This document shows, in pieces, positions 36,126 to 50,066 of a DNA stretch of 64,000 nucleotides (its first letter is position 1; every line of letters begins with the position of its first letter). The notes below the pieces were generated by a model. That model saw nothing but the letters and a program-made list of their open reading frames with translations. It was not told where the DNA came from and searched no databases. The position numbers and the translations under genes are program-made. Source of the DNA: Piliocolobus tephrosceles (taxonomy: Eukaryota; Chordata; Mammalia; Primates; Cercopithecidae); assembly GCF_002776525.5 (NCBI RefSeq), contig NC_045435.1, positions 126,423,917-126,487,916 of the forward strand. Reading direction: 5' to 3'.

Positions 36126-37660
36126 CATACGTGTGCATGTGTCTTTATAGCAGCATGATGTACAATCCTTTGTGTATATACCCAGTAGTGGGATGGCTGG
36201 GTCATATGGTACATCGAGATNNNNNNNNNNNNNNNNNNNNNNNNNNNNNNNNNNNNNNNNNNNNNNNNNNNNNNNNNNNNNNNNNNNNNNNNNNNNNNNN
36301 NNNNNNNNNNNNNNNNNNNNNNNNNNNNNNNNNNNNNNNNNNNNNNNNNNNNNNNNNNNNNNNNNNNNNNNNNNNNNNNNNNNNNNNNNNNNNNNNNNNN
36401 NNNNNNNNNNNNNNNNNNNNNNNNNNNNNNNNNNNNNNNNNNNNNNNNNNNNNNNNNNNNNNNNNNNNNNNNNNNNNNNNNNNNNNNNNNNNNNNNNNNN
36501 NNNNNNNNNNNNNNNNNNNNNNNNNNNNNNNNNNNNNNNNNNNNNNNNNNNNNNNNNNNNNNNNNNNNNNNNNNNNNNNNNNNNNNNNNNNNNNNNNNNN
36601 NNNNNNNNNNNNNNNNNNNNTTTTTCTTGTAAATTTGTTTGAGTTCTTTGTAGATTCTGGATATTAGCCCTTTGTCAGATGAGTAGATTGCAAAAATTTT
36701 CTCCCATTCTGAAGGTAGCCTGTTCACTCTGATGGTAGTTTCTTTTGCTGTGCAGAAGCTCTTTAGTTTAATCATATCCCATTTGTCAATTTTGGCTTTT
36801 GCTGCCGTTGCTTTTGGTGTTTTAGACATGAAGTAATTGCCCATGCCTATGTCCTGAATGGTACTACCTAGGTTTTCTTCTAGGGTTTTTATGATATTAC
36901 GTCTAACATTTAAGCCTCTAATCCATTTTGAATTAATTTTTGTATAAGGTGTAAGGAAAGGATCCAGTTTCAGATTTCTACTTATGGCTAGCCAATTTTC
37001 TCAGCACCATTTATTAAATAGGGAGTCCTTTCCCCATTTCTTGTTTCTCTCAGGTTTGTCAAAGATCAGATGGCTGTAGATGTCTGGTATTATGTCTGAG
37101 GACTATTTTCTGTTCCGTTGGTCTATATCTCTGTTTTGGTACCAGTACCATGCTGTTTTGGTTACTGTGGCGTATATTTATTGTGGCACTATTCACAATA
37201 GCAAAGACTTGGAATCAACCCAAATGTCCATCTGTGACAGACTGGATTAAGAAAATGTGGCACATATACACAATGGAATATTGTGCAACCATAAAAAAGG
37301 ATGAGTTTGCATCCTTTGTAGGAACATGGATGCAGCTCAAAACCATCATTCTTAGCAAACTATCACAAGAACAGAAAATCAAACACCGCATGTTCTCACT
37401 CATAGGTGGGAACTGAACAATGACATCACTTGGACTCGGGAACGGGAACATCACACATCTGGGCCTATCAGGGGGGAGGGGGAGGGATTGCATTGGGAGT
37501 TATACCTGATATAAATGACGAATCGATGGGTGCTGACGAGTTGATGGGTGCAGCACACCAACATGGCACAAATATACATATGTAACAAACCTGCACGTTA
37601 TGCACATCTACCCTAGAACTTAAAGTATAATAATAAAAAATAAAAATGTAAAAAAAAAAA
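36126..37660 (+). mobile_element. LINE-1 fragment, 5'-inverted (twin-primed), independent insertion
   Basis: Positions 36126 to about 37170 are ORF2 sequence in reverse orientation, and about 37171-37660 read forward through the ORF2 end (ending LIGGN then stop), the 3' UTR and the A-tail. Target-site duplication AGAAAACTGCTCAATGAA lies at 36108-36125 and 37661-37678, within monomer J. The inverted piece ends at the same L1 coordinate where the forward piece begins (ACGTATG), so little was lost at the inversion. A 400-N gap interrupts the inverted part. Confidence 0.9.
36221..36620. other. Assembly gap (400 N) inside L1
   Basis: A run of exactly 400 N. Flanks are GGTACATCGAGAT on the left and TTTTTCTTGTAAATT on the right. 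These are the reverse complement of the flanks of the gap at 25223-25622, so both gaps fall at the same L1 position. Confidence 0.97.
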
Positions 37661-39106
37661 AGAAAACTGCTCAATGAAAAGAGAGGCTTATCTGAGTGAG
37701 AGGAATTAAGATGACACAGAGCAGTTTTACAGAAAGCTTCCTTCTGGATTTTACCTGGGGATATTTCTTTCTCCCTATTCTGAGGATGTACTTCCGCAGA
37801 TTCCACAAAAAAAGTGATTTCAATCTGCTCAATCCAAAGAATGGTTTAACTCTTTGAGACGAATACACACATTGCAAGGCAATTGCTCAGAACATTTCTC
37901 TGCAGGTTTCATCGGAAGACGTTTCCTCGCTCACCAGAAGCCTTTGAGCGCCATTAAATATCCCTTCACAGATTCTTCAAAGACAGAGTTTCGAAACTGG
38001 GCAACATAGAGTAATCATTAACTCTGTGTAGTGAATGCACATATCAGAGACCAGATTCTTCGAACGCTTCTTTCTCGATTTTATTTCAGTATATTTCACT
38101 ATTCGCCATAGTCCGCAATGCGTTCTGAAATATCACTTTTGCGGATTCATGGGAAGAGTGTTCAAACACTGCCTTGTGAGAAAAGAGGTATAACTCCCTG
38201 AGTGGAATGCATACATCACAAAGTAGTTTCTCAGAAAGCTTCTATCCAGTTTTTATCTGAAGATATCTCCTCTTTCACCGTAGGGCTGAATGTGCTCCGG
38301 AACGTCCCTTAGTGGATCTGTGCATGATGGAATTTTTAAACTGCGTAATGTAACCAAATTTTTAACTATGCGAGATGAATAAATATACAAACCCAAAGCA
38401 GTTTCACAGAAATCTTCTTTTCAGCTTTTGTCTGAGGATATTTCCTTTTTCATCATAGTCATCGCTATACTCCCGAATATCTCTTTGTAGCTTTTTTCTC
38501 CAAAAGGGATTCCTGAATCCTCTAGGAAAGGAAAGATATATTTCTCTGAGTAGAATGCACATGTCACAAAGCATCTCCTCACCAAGCTTCTCTCCAGTTT
38601 CTATCTGAAGACCTTTCCTTTTGCACCATAAGCCTCAAAGCCCTCCAGAATATCCCTTCACAGAATAAACAAAAACAATGTTATGATACAGCTTAATGAA
38701 AAGTGAAGCTTAACTGGATCAGTGGAATTCACTTGTTACAGTGCAGTTTCACAGAAAGCTTCCTTCTGGTTTGTCTCTGAGGTTATTTCTTTTTCAGGAT
38801 ATTCTAAAGAGCATTTCCAAATGTCCTTTCTAAGATTCCACAGAAACAGTGATTTAAAACTGCTCAATCCAAGGAATATTTTAACTCTATGAGATGAATA
38901 CAAACATCACAAAAGAGTTGCACAGAAAGCTTCTCTCCGATTTTCAATGGAAAACATTTCCTTGCCTCACACAGGCCTCTGGTTACCTCTTAGTATCCTT
39001 TCACAGAAACCTCAAAGATCGACTTTCAAACTAGGAAATGTAGAGTAAGCTTTAACCCTGTGAAAAGAATGGACATGTCAGAGACCCGTTTCTTCAAATG
39101 TTTCTT
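37661..39106 (-). repeat. Alpha-satellite array, - polarity
   Basis: Monomers J, I, H, G, F, E, D, C, B and the start of A in reverse orientation between the L1 and the Alu. Monomer E near 38480-38560 has no L1. Some bases of I are lost near 37790. No gene is present. Confidence 0.92.
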
Positions 39107-39404
39107 TTTTTTTTTTTTTTTTTTTGAGGCAGAGTCTTGCCCTGTCGCCCGGACTGGAGTGCAGTGGCCGGATCTCAGCTCACTGCAAGCTCCGCCTCCC
39201 GGGTTTACGCCATTCTCCTGCCTCAGCCTCCCGAGTAGCTGAGACTACAGGCGCCCGCCACCTCGCCCAGCTAGTTTTTGTATTTTTAGTAGAGACGGGG
39301 TTTCACCGTGTTAGCCAGGATGGTCTCGATCTCCTGACCTCGTGATCCGCCCATCTCAGCCTCCCAAAGTGCTGGGATTACAGGCTTGAGCCACCGCGCC
39401 CGGC
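39107..39404 (-). mobile_element. AluY-type SINE (Old World monkey signature), reverse
   Basis: A full dimeric Alu in reverse orientation, with its poly-T at about 39107-39125. Target-site duplication TTCAAATGTTTCTT lies at 39093-39106 and 39405-39418. The reverse complement carries GGCTCAAGCCTG and GATCCGGCCACTGCAC. It inserted in the monomer B/A region. Confidence 0.95.
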
Positions 39405-41088
39405 TTCAAATGTTTCTTTCTGTTTTTTATTGGACGACATTTCACTTTTTGCCTTAGTTTTCAACGTTCTCCAAATATCACTCTATTGGTTTTAAAGGAA
39501 CAGTGTTTAAACTGTGCCTTATGAGAAGAAAGTTATAAATCCCTGAGTCGAATGCACACATCACCATGCAGTTTCTCATAAACCTTTTCTCCAGTTTTTA
39601 TCTGACTATATTTACTCTTCCACAATAGGCCTGAATGTGATGCCAAATATCCATTCACGGATCTATCCTCGAGGAAGTTTCCAAGCTGCGTAATGTAAAG
39701 AGAGCTTCATCTATGTGAGGTGAATAAACATAGCAAAAAGCAGATTCACAGAAAGCTTCTTTCCAGATTTTATCTGAAGATATTTCCTTTTTCACCGTAG
39801 TCCAGAATGTGCTCTCGAAGGTTCCTTCGTGGATCCATCCATGACTGTTTCCAAGCTGTGTAATGTAAAGATAGCTTTATCTATATGAGATGATTACACA
39901 TATCACAGAGTAGTTTCCTAGAAAGCTTCTTTCCAATTTTTGTCTGAGGCTATTTTCCTTTTCACCATCGGCATCAACATGCTCCTGAATATCACTTGGT
40001 ACCTGTTTCTCCAAAAGGATTTCCCCAACACTGTATGAGAAGAGAGGTATAACACTGTGACTGGAATGCCCATATCACAAAGCAGTTCCTCGGAAGTTTC
40101 TCTCCAGTTTCGGTCTGGACATATTTCCTTTATCACCGTCAGCCTCAATGTCCTCCCGAATATCCCATCACATGCTAAACATACACAGGGATGGAAAAGT
40201 GTTCTATGAAAAGAGAGGCTTATCTGAGTGAGAGGAATTAAGATGACACAGAGCAGTTTCACAGAGATCTTCCTTCTGGATTTCACCTCAGGATATTTCT
40301 TTCTCCATATTCTAAGTATCATTACCAAATGTCCTTCCAGAGATTCCACAAAAACAGTGATTTCAAGCTCCTCAGTCGAAAGAATTGTTTATCTCTATGA
40401 GACAAATACACACATAGCAAAGCAGTTGCTCAGAACGTTTCTCTGCACGTTTCATTGGAAGAGGTTTCCTCGTTGACAGTAAGCCTCTGGGCGTCACTAA
40501 ATATCTCTTCACAGATTCTTCAAAGAGAGAGTTTCAAAACTCGGCAACATAGAGTAAGCATTGACTCTGTGAAGTGAAATCACATATCAGAGAGCAGATT
40601 CTTGGAAAGCTTCTTCCTCGATTTTATTTCAGTATATTTCACTATTTGCCATAGTACTCAATGCTTTCCAAAATATCACTTTTTCGGTTTCACAGGAACT
40701 GAGTTCAAACACTGCCTTGTGAGAAAAGAGGTATACCACCCTCAGCGGAATGCATACATCACAAAGTAGTTTCTCAGAAAGCTTCTATCCAGTTTAAATC
40801 TGAAGATATCTCCTCTTTCACCGTAGGCCTGAAAGTACTTCTGAATGTCCCTTCACGGATCTGTGCATGACAGAGTTTCCAAACTGCGTAATATAATTAA
40901 AGTTTTTGCTATGCGAGCTGAATAAATATATCTAACACAAAGCAGTTTCACAGGAATCTGCTTTTCAGTTTTTGTCTGAGGATATTTCCTTTTTCACCAT
41001 AGTCATCGCTATACTCCCGAATATCTCTTGGTAGCTTTTTCTCCAACAGGAATTCCAGAATCCTTTAGAAGATGAAAGGTATATTTCT
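39405..41088 (-). repeat. Alpha-satellite array, - polarity
   Basis: A, M (landmark 39691), L, K, J, I, H, G, F and part of E in reverse orientation. The position matching the ERV target (AGTA at 39909-39912) is uninterrupted, giving the empty site. No gene is present. Confidence 0.92.
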
Positions 41089-42021
41089 TTTTTTCTTTTT
41101 TCTTTCTTTTTTTTTTTTTTTACTATACTTTAAGTACTAGGGTACATGTGCACAATGTGCACGTTTGTTACTTATGTATACCTGTGCCACTTTTTTGTGC
41201 TGCACCCATCAACTCGTCAGCACCCATCAATTTGTCATCTATATCAGGTATAACTCCCAATGCAATCCTTCCCCCCACCCCCTCCCCATGGTAGGCCCCG
41301 ATGTGTGATGTTCCCCTTCCCGAGTCCAAGTGATCTCATTGTTGAGTTTCCACCTCTGAGTGAGAACATGCGTTGTTTGGTTTTCTGTTCTTGTGATAGT
41401 TTGCTAAGAATGATGGTTTCCAGCTGCATCCATGTCCCTACAAACAATGCAAATTCGTCCTTTTTTTGGCTGCATAGTATTCCATGGTGTATATGTGCCA
41501 CATTTTCCTAATCCAGTCTGTCACTGATGGACATTTGGGTTGATTCCAAGTCTTTGCTCTTGTGAATAGTGCCTCAATAAACATACATGTGCATGTGTCT
41601 TTATAGCAGCATGATTTAGAACAAAGCCGGAGGCATCATGCTACTTGACTTCAAACTTTACTTCAAGGCTACAATAACCAAAAGAGCATGGTACTGGTAT
41701 CAAAACAGAGATATACCAATGGAGCAGAACAGAGTTCTCAGAAATAATACCACACATCTACAGCCATCTGATGTTTGACAAACCTGAGAGAAACAAGAAA
41801 TGGGGAAAGGATTCCCTATTTAATAAATGGTGCTGGGAAATTTGGATAGCCATAAGTAGAAAGCTGAAAAAGCATCCTTTCCTTACTCCCTATATGAAAA
41901 ATAATTCAAGATGGATTAGACACTTAAATGTTAGACCTAATTACATAAAAACCCTAGAAGATAACCTAGGTAGTACCATTCAGGACATTGGCATGAGCAA
42001 GGACTTCATGTCTAAAACACC
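41089..42021 (+). mobile_element. LINE-1 fragment, twin-primed, copy 3 of 4
   Basis: Reverse-oriented 3' end and 3' UTR at 41089-41617, then forward ORF2 from 41618 (AGAACAAAGCCGG) to 42021. It is flanked by target-site duplications ending AAGGTATATTTCT (41076-41088 on the left, 42028-42040 on the right). It is the inverted equivalent of 5593-6730 without the satellite insert. The poly-T end is interrupted by C residues. The ORF2 fragment carries substitutions and has no function. Confidence 0.9.
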
Positions 42022-45000
42022 AGAAGAAAGGTATATTTCTGCGAGTGGGATGTAGACATCACAAAGCAACTCCTCAGAAAGTTTCTCTCCAGTTTCTATA
42101 TGAAGATGTTCCTTTCTCACCGTAAGCCTCAAAACCCTCCAAAGTATCCCTTCGCAGACTAAGCAAAAACAGTGTTATGATACAGCTCAATGAAAAGAGC
42201 AGCTTAACTGTGTGAGCAGAATTCACGTGAGACAGAGCAGGATCACCGAAAACTTCCTTCTTGTTCTCTCTGAGGTTATTTCTTTTTCAGGATATTCTAA
42301 AGAGCGTTTCCAAATGTCCTTTCTCAGATTCCACAGAAACAGTGATTTCAAACTGCTCAATCCAAAGAATGATTTAACACTATGAGAAGAATACAAACAT
42401 GACAAAAGAGTTGCTCTGAAAGCATCTGTCCATTTTCGTTGGAAGACATTTCCTTGCATCACACAGGCCTCTGGTTGCCAGTTACAATCCCTTCGTAGAA
42501 CCCTCAAAGACCAACTTTCAAACTGGGAAATGTAAAGTAAGCTTTAACACTGTGAAAAGTATGGACCTGTCAGAGAGCAGTTTTTTCGAGTGCTTCTCTC
42601 TGTTTTCTATTGGACGACATTTCACTTTTTGCCATAGTCCTCAATGTGATCTGAATATCACTCTTTGGTTTTACAGGAAGAGTGTTCAAACTGTGCCTTA
42701 TGAGAAGAAAGTTATAAGCCCCTGAGTGGAATGCGCACATCATGTAGCAGTTTCTCACAAAGCTTCTCTCCAGTTTTTATGTTACTACATTTCCCCTTTG
42801 CCCATAGACCCGAATGGCATCCCTACTATCCCTTCGCGGATCCATCCACGAGGGACTTCCAAACCATGTAATGTAAAGAAAGCTTCCAATGTGTGAGTTG
42901 AATGAATACAGGAAAATGCAGATTCACAGAAAGCTTCTTCTGAGTGTTTATCTGAAGATATTTCCTTTTTCAGATAGTACTGAATGTGCTCCTGAAGATC
43001 CCTTCATGGATCCGTCCATGACAGTTTCCGAGCTGCATAATGTAAAGAAAACTTAATCTGTGTGAGGTGATTACACATATCACAGAATAGTTTCCTAGAA
43101 AGCTTCTTTCCAGGTTTTTTTCTGAGGCTATTTCCCTTTTTCCATCAGCATCAACATGCTCCAGAATATCACTTGGGACCTGTATCTAAAAAAGGGTTTT
43201 CCCGATGCTGTATGAGAAGACAGGTATAACACTGTGAGTGGAATGCACATGTCACAAAGCAGTTCCTTGGAAAGCTTCTCTTCAGTTTCGGTCTGAACAT
43301 ATTTCCTTTGTCACCATAAGCCTCAATGTGCTCCCGAATATCCCATCACATGCTAATCATGCACAGGATGAGAAAACTGATCAATGAAAAGAGAGGCTTA
43401 ACTGAGTGAGAGGAACTAAGACGACAGAGAGTAGTTTCACAGAAAAACTCCTTCTGGATTTTACCTGAGTATATTTCCTTTTCCGTATTTTAAGGATCGT
43501 TCCCAAATGTCCTTCCTCAGATGCCACAAAAAGAGTGATTTCAAGCTGCTCAATCCAAAGAATGTGTTAACTCCATGAGACAAATACACACATCACAAAG
43601 TGGTTGCTCAGAAATTTTCTCTGCAGGTTTCATTGGAAGACGTTTCCTTGCTCAACACAAGCCTCCAGGCGTCACTAAATATCCCTTCACAAATTCTTCA
43701 AAGATAGAGTTTCAAAACTGGGCAACAGAGTAAGCATTAACAGTGTGAAGTGAATGCACATACAAGAGAGCAGATTCTTGGAACGTTTCTTCCTCAATTT
43801 TATTTCAGTATATTGCACTATTCACCATAGTCCTCAATGTGTTCCGAAATATCACATTTTTGGTTTCACAGCAACAGTATTCAAACACTGCCTTGGAGAA
43901 AAGAGGTATAACTCTCTGAGTGGAATGTATACATCACAAAGTAGTTTCTCAGAAAGCTTCTATCCAGTTTTTATCTGAAGATATCTCCTCTTTCACCATT
44001 GGCCTGAATGTGCACCAGAATGTCCCTTCACGGATCGGTGCATGACGGAGTTTCCAAACTCCATAATATAATTAAAATTTTAACTATCCCAGACGAATGA
44101 GGATATTTAACACAAAGCATTTTCACAGAAATCTTCTTTCCAGTTTTTGTGTGAGGACATTTCCTTTTTCACCATATTCGTTGCTATACTCTCGAATATC
44201 TCTTTGTAACTTTTTCTCCAAAAGGGATTCTGGAATCCTCTAAGAGAAGAAAGGTATATTTCTCTGAGTGGAATGCACACGTCACAAAGCAGGTCCTCAG
44301 AAACTTCTCTCCAGTTTCCATCTGAGGACGTTTCCTTTCTCACCGTAAGCCACAAAGACCTCCAGAGTTTCCCTTCGCGGACTAAGCAAAAATAGTGTTA
44401 GATAGAACTCAATGAAAAGAGAAACATAACTATGTGAGCAAAATTCACGTGACAAAGAGTAATTTCACAGAAAGCTTCCTTCTGATTTCTGTCTGAGGTT
44501 ATTTCTTTTTCAGGATATTCTAAAGAGCGTTTCCAAATGTCCTTTCTCAGATTTCACAGAAACAGTGATTCCAAACTGCTCAATCCAAAGAATGATTGAA
44601 CTCTATGAGATGAATACAAACATCACAAAACAGTTGCGCAGAAATCTTCTCTCCGATTTTCGATGGAAGACATTTCCTTGCCTCACACAGGCCTCCGGTC
44701 GCCACTTACTATCCTTTCTCAGAAACCTCACAGACCGACTTTCAAACTGGGAGATGTAGAGTAAGCTTTAACCCTGTGAAAAGAATGGACATGTCAGAGA
44801 GCAGTTTCTTCGAGTGCTTCTTTCTTTTTTTTATTGGACGACATTTCACTTTTTGCCATAGTATTCAAAGTGCTCCGAATATCACTCTTCTGATTTTACA
44901 GGAACAGTGTTCAAACTCTGCTTTATGAGAGGAAACTTCGTGGATCCGTCCATGACAGTTTCCAAGCTGCGTAATGTAAAGAAAGCTTTATTTATGTGAG

Positions 45001-48000
45001 ATGATTACACATATCACAGAGTGGTTTCCAAAAAAGTTTCATTCCATTTTTTGTCTGTGGCTATTTCCCTTTTCAGCATTGGCATCAGCATGCTGCTGAA
45101 TGTCACTTGGTAGCTGTTTCTCCAACAGGGTTTCCTCGATGATGTATGAGAAGAGAGGTATAACACTGTGACTGAAATGCACACATCACAAAGCAGTTCC
45201 TTGGAATGCTTTTCTCCAGTTTGGTTCTGAACATATGTCCTTTTTCACCTTTAGTCTCAAAGTGCTCCTGAATAAATAATAAGCAGATTCTCAGCAAGCT
45301 TCTTTCCAGTTTTTATCAGAAGATATTTCTTTTTTCACCATAGTCCAGAATGGGCTACCAAAGGTCCCTTCATGGATCCGTCCATAACAGTTTCCAAGCT
45401 GCGTAATGTAAAGAAAGCTTTATCTATGTGAGATGATTACACATATCACAGAGTAGTTTCCTAGAAACCTTCTTTCCAGTTTTTGTCTGAGGCTATTTCT
45501 CTTTTCACCATCGGCATCAACATTCTCCCGAATGTCACTTGGTACCTGTTTCACGAAAAGGGTTTCCCTGATGCTGTATGAGAAGAGAGGTATAACAGTG
45601 TGACTGGAATGCACACGTCACAAAGCAGTTCCTCGGAAATCTTCTCTCCAGTTTTGGTCTGAACATAGTTCCTTTTTCACTGTTAGAGTCAAAGTGCTCC
45701 CGATTATCCCATCACACGCTAAACACACACAGGGGTGGAAATCTGCCCAATGAAAAGAAAGGCTTATCTGAGTGAGAGGAATTAAGATGACACAGAGCAG
45801 TTTCACAGAAAGCTTTCTTCTGGATTTTACATGAGTATATTTCTTTCTCCATATTCTAAGGATCACTCCCAAATGTCCTTCCTCAGATTCCACAAAAATA
45901 GTGGTTTCAAGCTACTCCATCCAAAGAATTCTTTAACTCTATGAGAAGAATACACATATCACAAAGCAGTTGCTCAGAAAGTTTCTCTGCAGGTTTCATC
46001 GGAAGGCGTTTCCTCCTCATCAACATCCTCCGGGCCTCACTAAATATCCCTTCCCAGATTCTTCAAAGAGAGAGTTTTGAAACTGGGCAACATAGAGTCA
46101 GAATAAATTCTGCGAAGTGAATGCACATATCAGAGAACAGATTCTTGGAATGCATCTACCATGATTTTATTTCAGTATATTTCTCTCTTCGCCATAGTCT
46201 TCAATGCGTTCCGAAATATCACTTTTTCGGTTTCACAGGAACAGTGTGAAAACAGTGCCTTGTGACAAAGGAGGTATACCTCCCTTACTGGAATGTATAC
46301 ATCACAAAGTAGTTTCTAAGAAAGCTTCTATCCAGATTTTATCTAACGATATCTCCTCTTTCACCGTAGGCCTGAATGTGCTCTCAAACGTCCCTTTGCA
46401 GATCTGTGTGTGATGGAGTTTCCAAACTGCATAATATAACTAAAGTTTTAACTATGTGAGAGGAATAAATATATCTAACACAAATCAGTTTCACAGAAAT
46501 CTTATTTCCAGTTTTTGTCTGAGGATATTTCCTTTTTCACCATTGTCATCGCTATACTCCCAAATATCTCTTAGTAGCTTTTTCTGCAAAAGGGATTCCG
46601 GAATCCCCTAGGAAAAGAAAGGTATATTTCTGTGAGTGGAATGCACACGTCACAAAGCAGCTCCTCAGAATGCTTCTCTCCAGTTTCTATCTAAAGACGT
46701 TTCCTTTCTCACCGTAAGCCTCAAAGCTCTCTAGAATATCCCGTCGCAGAGTAATCAAAAACAGCAGTATGATACAGTTCAATGAAAAAGAAGCTTAACT
46801 GTGTGAGCGGAATTCACTTGAAACAGAATAGTTTCACAGGAAGCTTCCTTCTGGTTTCTCTCTGAGCTTATTTTTTTTTCAGGATATCCTAAAGAGCATT
46901 TCCAAATGTCCTTTCTCAGATTCCACAGAAATAGGGTTTCAAACTGCTCAATCCAAAGAATGATTTAACTATATGAGATGACTACAAACATCACAAAACT
47001 GTTGCACAGAAAGCTCCTCTCCAATTTTCGATGGAAGTCATTTTTTTGCCTCACACATGCCTCTGTTCTCCACTTACTATGCCTTCGCTGAAGCCTCAGA
47101 GACGGACCTCAAACTGGGAAGTGTAGAGTAAGATTGAACCCTGTGAAAAGAATGGACAAGTCAGAGAGCAGTTTCTTGGAGTGCTTCTTTCTGTTTTCCA
47201 TTGGATGACATTTCACTTTTTGCCATAGTCTTCAATGTGCTCCGGATATCACTCTTTTGGTTTTACAGGAACAGTGTTCAAACTGTGCCTTCTGAGAAGA
47301 AAGTTATAGCTCCCTGAGTGGAATGTGCACATCACTAAGCAGTTTCTCAGAAAGCTTCTCTCCAGTTTTTATCTGATTATATTTCCTATTTCACCATAAG
47401 CCCGTATGTGATCCCAAATATCCTTCCGTGGATCTATCCACGAGGGAGTTTCCAAGCTGTGTAATATAAAAAAAGCTTCATCTCTGTGAGATGAATAAAC
47501 ATAGAAAACAGCAAATTCACAGAAAGCTTCTTTCCAGTTTTTATCTGAAGATATTTCCTTTTTCACCAGAGTCCAGAATGTGCTCCTGAAGGTCCCTTGT
47601 GGTTGCGTCCATGACAGTTTCCAACCTGCTTAATTTAAAGAAAGCTTTATCTATGTGAGATGATTACATATATCACAGAGAAGTTTCCTAGAAAGCTTCT
47701 TTCCAGTTTTTGTCTGCGGCTCTTTCCCTTTTCACCATTGGCATCAACATGCTCCCGTATATGACTTGGTACCTGTTTCTCCAAAAGGCTTCCCCAACGC
47801 TGTAAGAGAAAAGAGGTAGAACACTGAGACTGGAATGCACACATCTCAAAGCAGTTCCTCGGAAAGCTTCTCTCCAGTTTCGGTCAAAACGTATTTACTT
47901 TTTTATCGTTAGCCTCCATGTGCTCCCGCATATCCCATTACGCGCTAAACATACAGAGGGCTAGAAAGCTGCTGAATGAAGAGAGGCTTATCTGCGTGAC

Positions 48001-50066
48001 AGGAAGTAAGACGACACAGAGCAGTTTCACAGAAAGCTTCCTTTTGGGTTTTACCTGAGGATGTTTCTTTCTTCATATTCTAAGGGTCCTTTCCAAATAT
48101 TCTTCCTCAGATGCCACAAATTCAGTGATTTCACACTGCTTAATCCAAAGAATGGTTTAAATCTAGGAGACGAATACACACATCACATAGCAGTTGCTCA
48201 GAACGTTTCTCTGCAGGTTTCATCGGATGACGTTTCCTCGCTCACCACAAGCCTCACAAGCCTCCGGGCGTCACTAAGTATCCCTTCACAGATTTCTCAA
48301 AGACGGAGTTTCAAAACTGGGCAACATAGACTAAGCATTAAGTCTGTGAAGTGAATGCACATATCAGAGAGCAAATTCTTGGAATGCTTATTCCTCAATT
48401 TTATTTCACATTTCACTATTCGCCATAGTCCACAATGAGTTCCGAAATATGACTTTTTCAATTTCACAGGAACAGTGTTCAAACACTGCCTTGGGAGAAA
48501 AGAAGTATAACTCCCTGAGTGGAATGCATACATCACAAAGTATTTTCTCAGAAACCTTCCATCCAGTTTTTACTTGAAGATATGTCCTCTTTCACCGTAG
48601 GCCTGAATCTGCTCCCGAATGTCTCTTCGCGGATATCTGCATGACAGAGTTTCCAAACTGTGTAATATAACTAAAGTTTTAACTATGCGAGACAAGTAAA
48701 TCTACCTAACACAAAGTAGATTCACAGAAATATTCTTTCCAGTTTTTGTCTGAGGATATTTCCTTTTTCACCATAGTCGTCACTATACTCCCAAATATCT
48801 CTTGGTAGCTTTTTCTCCAAAAGGGATTCCGGAATCCTCTAGGAGAAGAAAGGTATATTTCTCTGAGTGGAATGCACACGTCACAAAGCAGCTCCTCAGA
48901 ACGCTTCTCTCCCGTTTCTATCTGAAGACGTTTCCTTTCTCACCATAAGCCTCAAAGCCCTCCAGAATATCCCTTCGCAGACTAAACAAAAAAAGTGTTA
49001 TGATATAGCTCAATGAAAAGAGAAGCTTAACTGTGTGAGTGGAATTCACGTGATCCAGAACAGTTTCACAGTAAGCTTCCTTCTGCTTTCTTTCTGAGGT
49101 TATTTCTTTTTCAGGATATTCTAAGGAGCGTTTCCAAATGTCCTTTCTCATATTCCACAGAAACAGTGATTTCAAACTGCTCTATCCAAAGAATGATTTA
49201 ACACTATGAGATGAATACAAACATCAGAAAACAGTTGCGCAGATAGCTCCTCTCTGATTTTCGATGGAAGCCATTTTCTTGCCTCACACAGGCCTCCGCT
49301 CGCCACTTACTATCTCTTCACAGAATCCTCAAAGAACGACTTTCCAACTGGGAAATGTAGAGTAAGCTTTAATCCTGTGAAAAGAATGGACACGTCAGAG
49401 AGCATTTTCTTCGAGTGCTTCTTTTTCTTTTTTATTGGAGGACATTTCACTATTTGCCATAGTCTTCAATGTGCTCCGAATATCACTCTCTTGGTTTTAC
49501 AGGAACTGTGTTCAAACTGTGCCTTATGAGAAGCAATTTATAACTCCCTGAGTGGAATGAACACATCACCAAGCAGTTTCTCAGAAAGATTGTCTCCAAT
49601 TTTTATCTGTCTATATTTGCTATTTCTCCATAGGACCAAATGTGATCCGAAGTATCCCTACACGGATGCCTCTACCAGGAAGTTTCCAAGCTGGTAATGT
49701 AAAGAAAGCTTCATATATTTGAGATGAATAAACATAGCAAAAAGCAGATTCACAGAAAGCTTCTTACCAGTTTTTATCTGAAGATATTTCTTTTTTCATC
49801 CTAGTCCTGTATGTGCTCCCGAAGGTCCCTTCATGGATCCTTGCTTTACAGTTTCAAAACTGCATAATGTAAAGAAAGCTTTATCTATGTGAGATGTTTA
49901 CACATATCACTGAGTAGTTTCCTATAACACTTCATTCCAGTTTTTCTCTGACGCTATTTCCCTTTTCACTATCGGCATCAACATACTCCCGAATATCATC
50001 CGGTACCTGTTTCTCCAAAGCGTTTCCCTGACGTTGTAAGAGAAGAGAGGTATAAAATTGTGTCTG
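42022..50066 (-). repeat. Alpha-satellite array, - polarity
   Basis: Reverse-oriented HOR copies with M landmarks near 42869, 45280 (partial), 47461 and 49694. A is fused to L at about 44935, and J is fused to a partial M at about 45275, so an extra L-K-partial J piece lies at 44935-45275. Monomer E copies here (near 44230, 46600 and 48840) lack the L1. No genes are present. Confidence 0.92.

Noticed and set aside
39060..39345. Frames with SSLQAPPPGF-like text at 39.1 kb, 14.1 kb and 56.0 kb
   Set aside because: These are standard translations of antisense Alu sequence, not exons. No splice context was seen.
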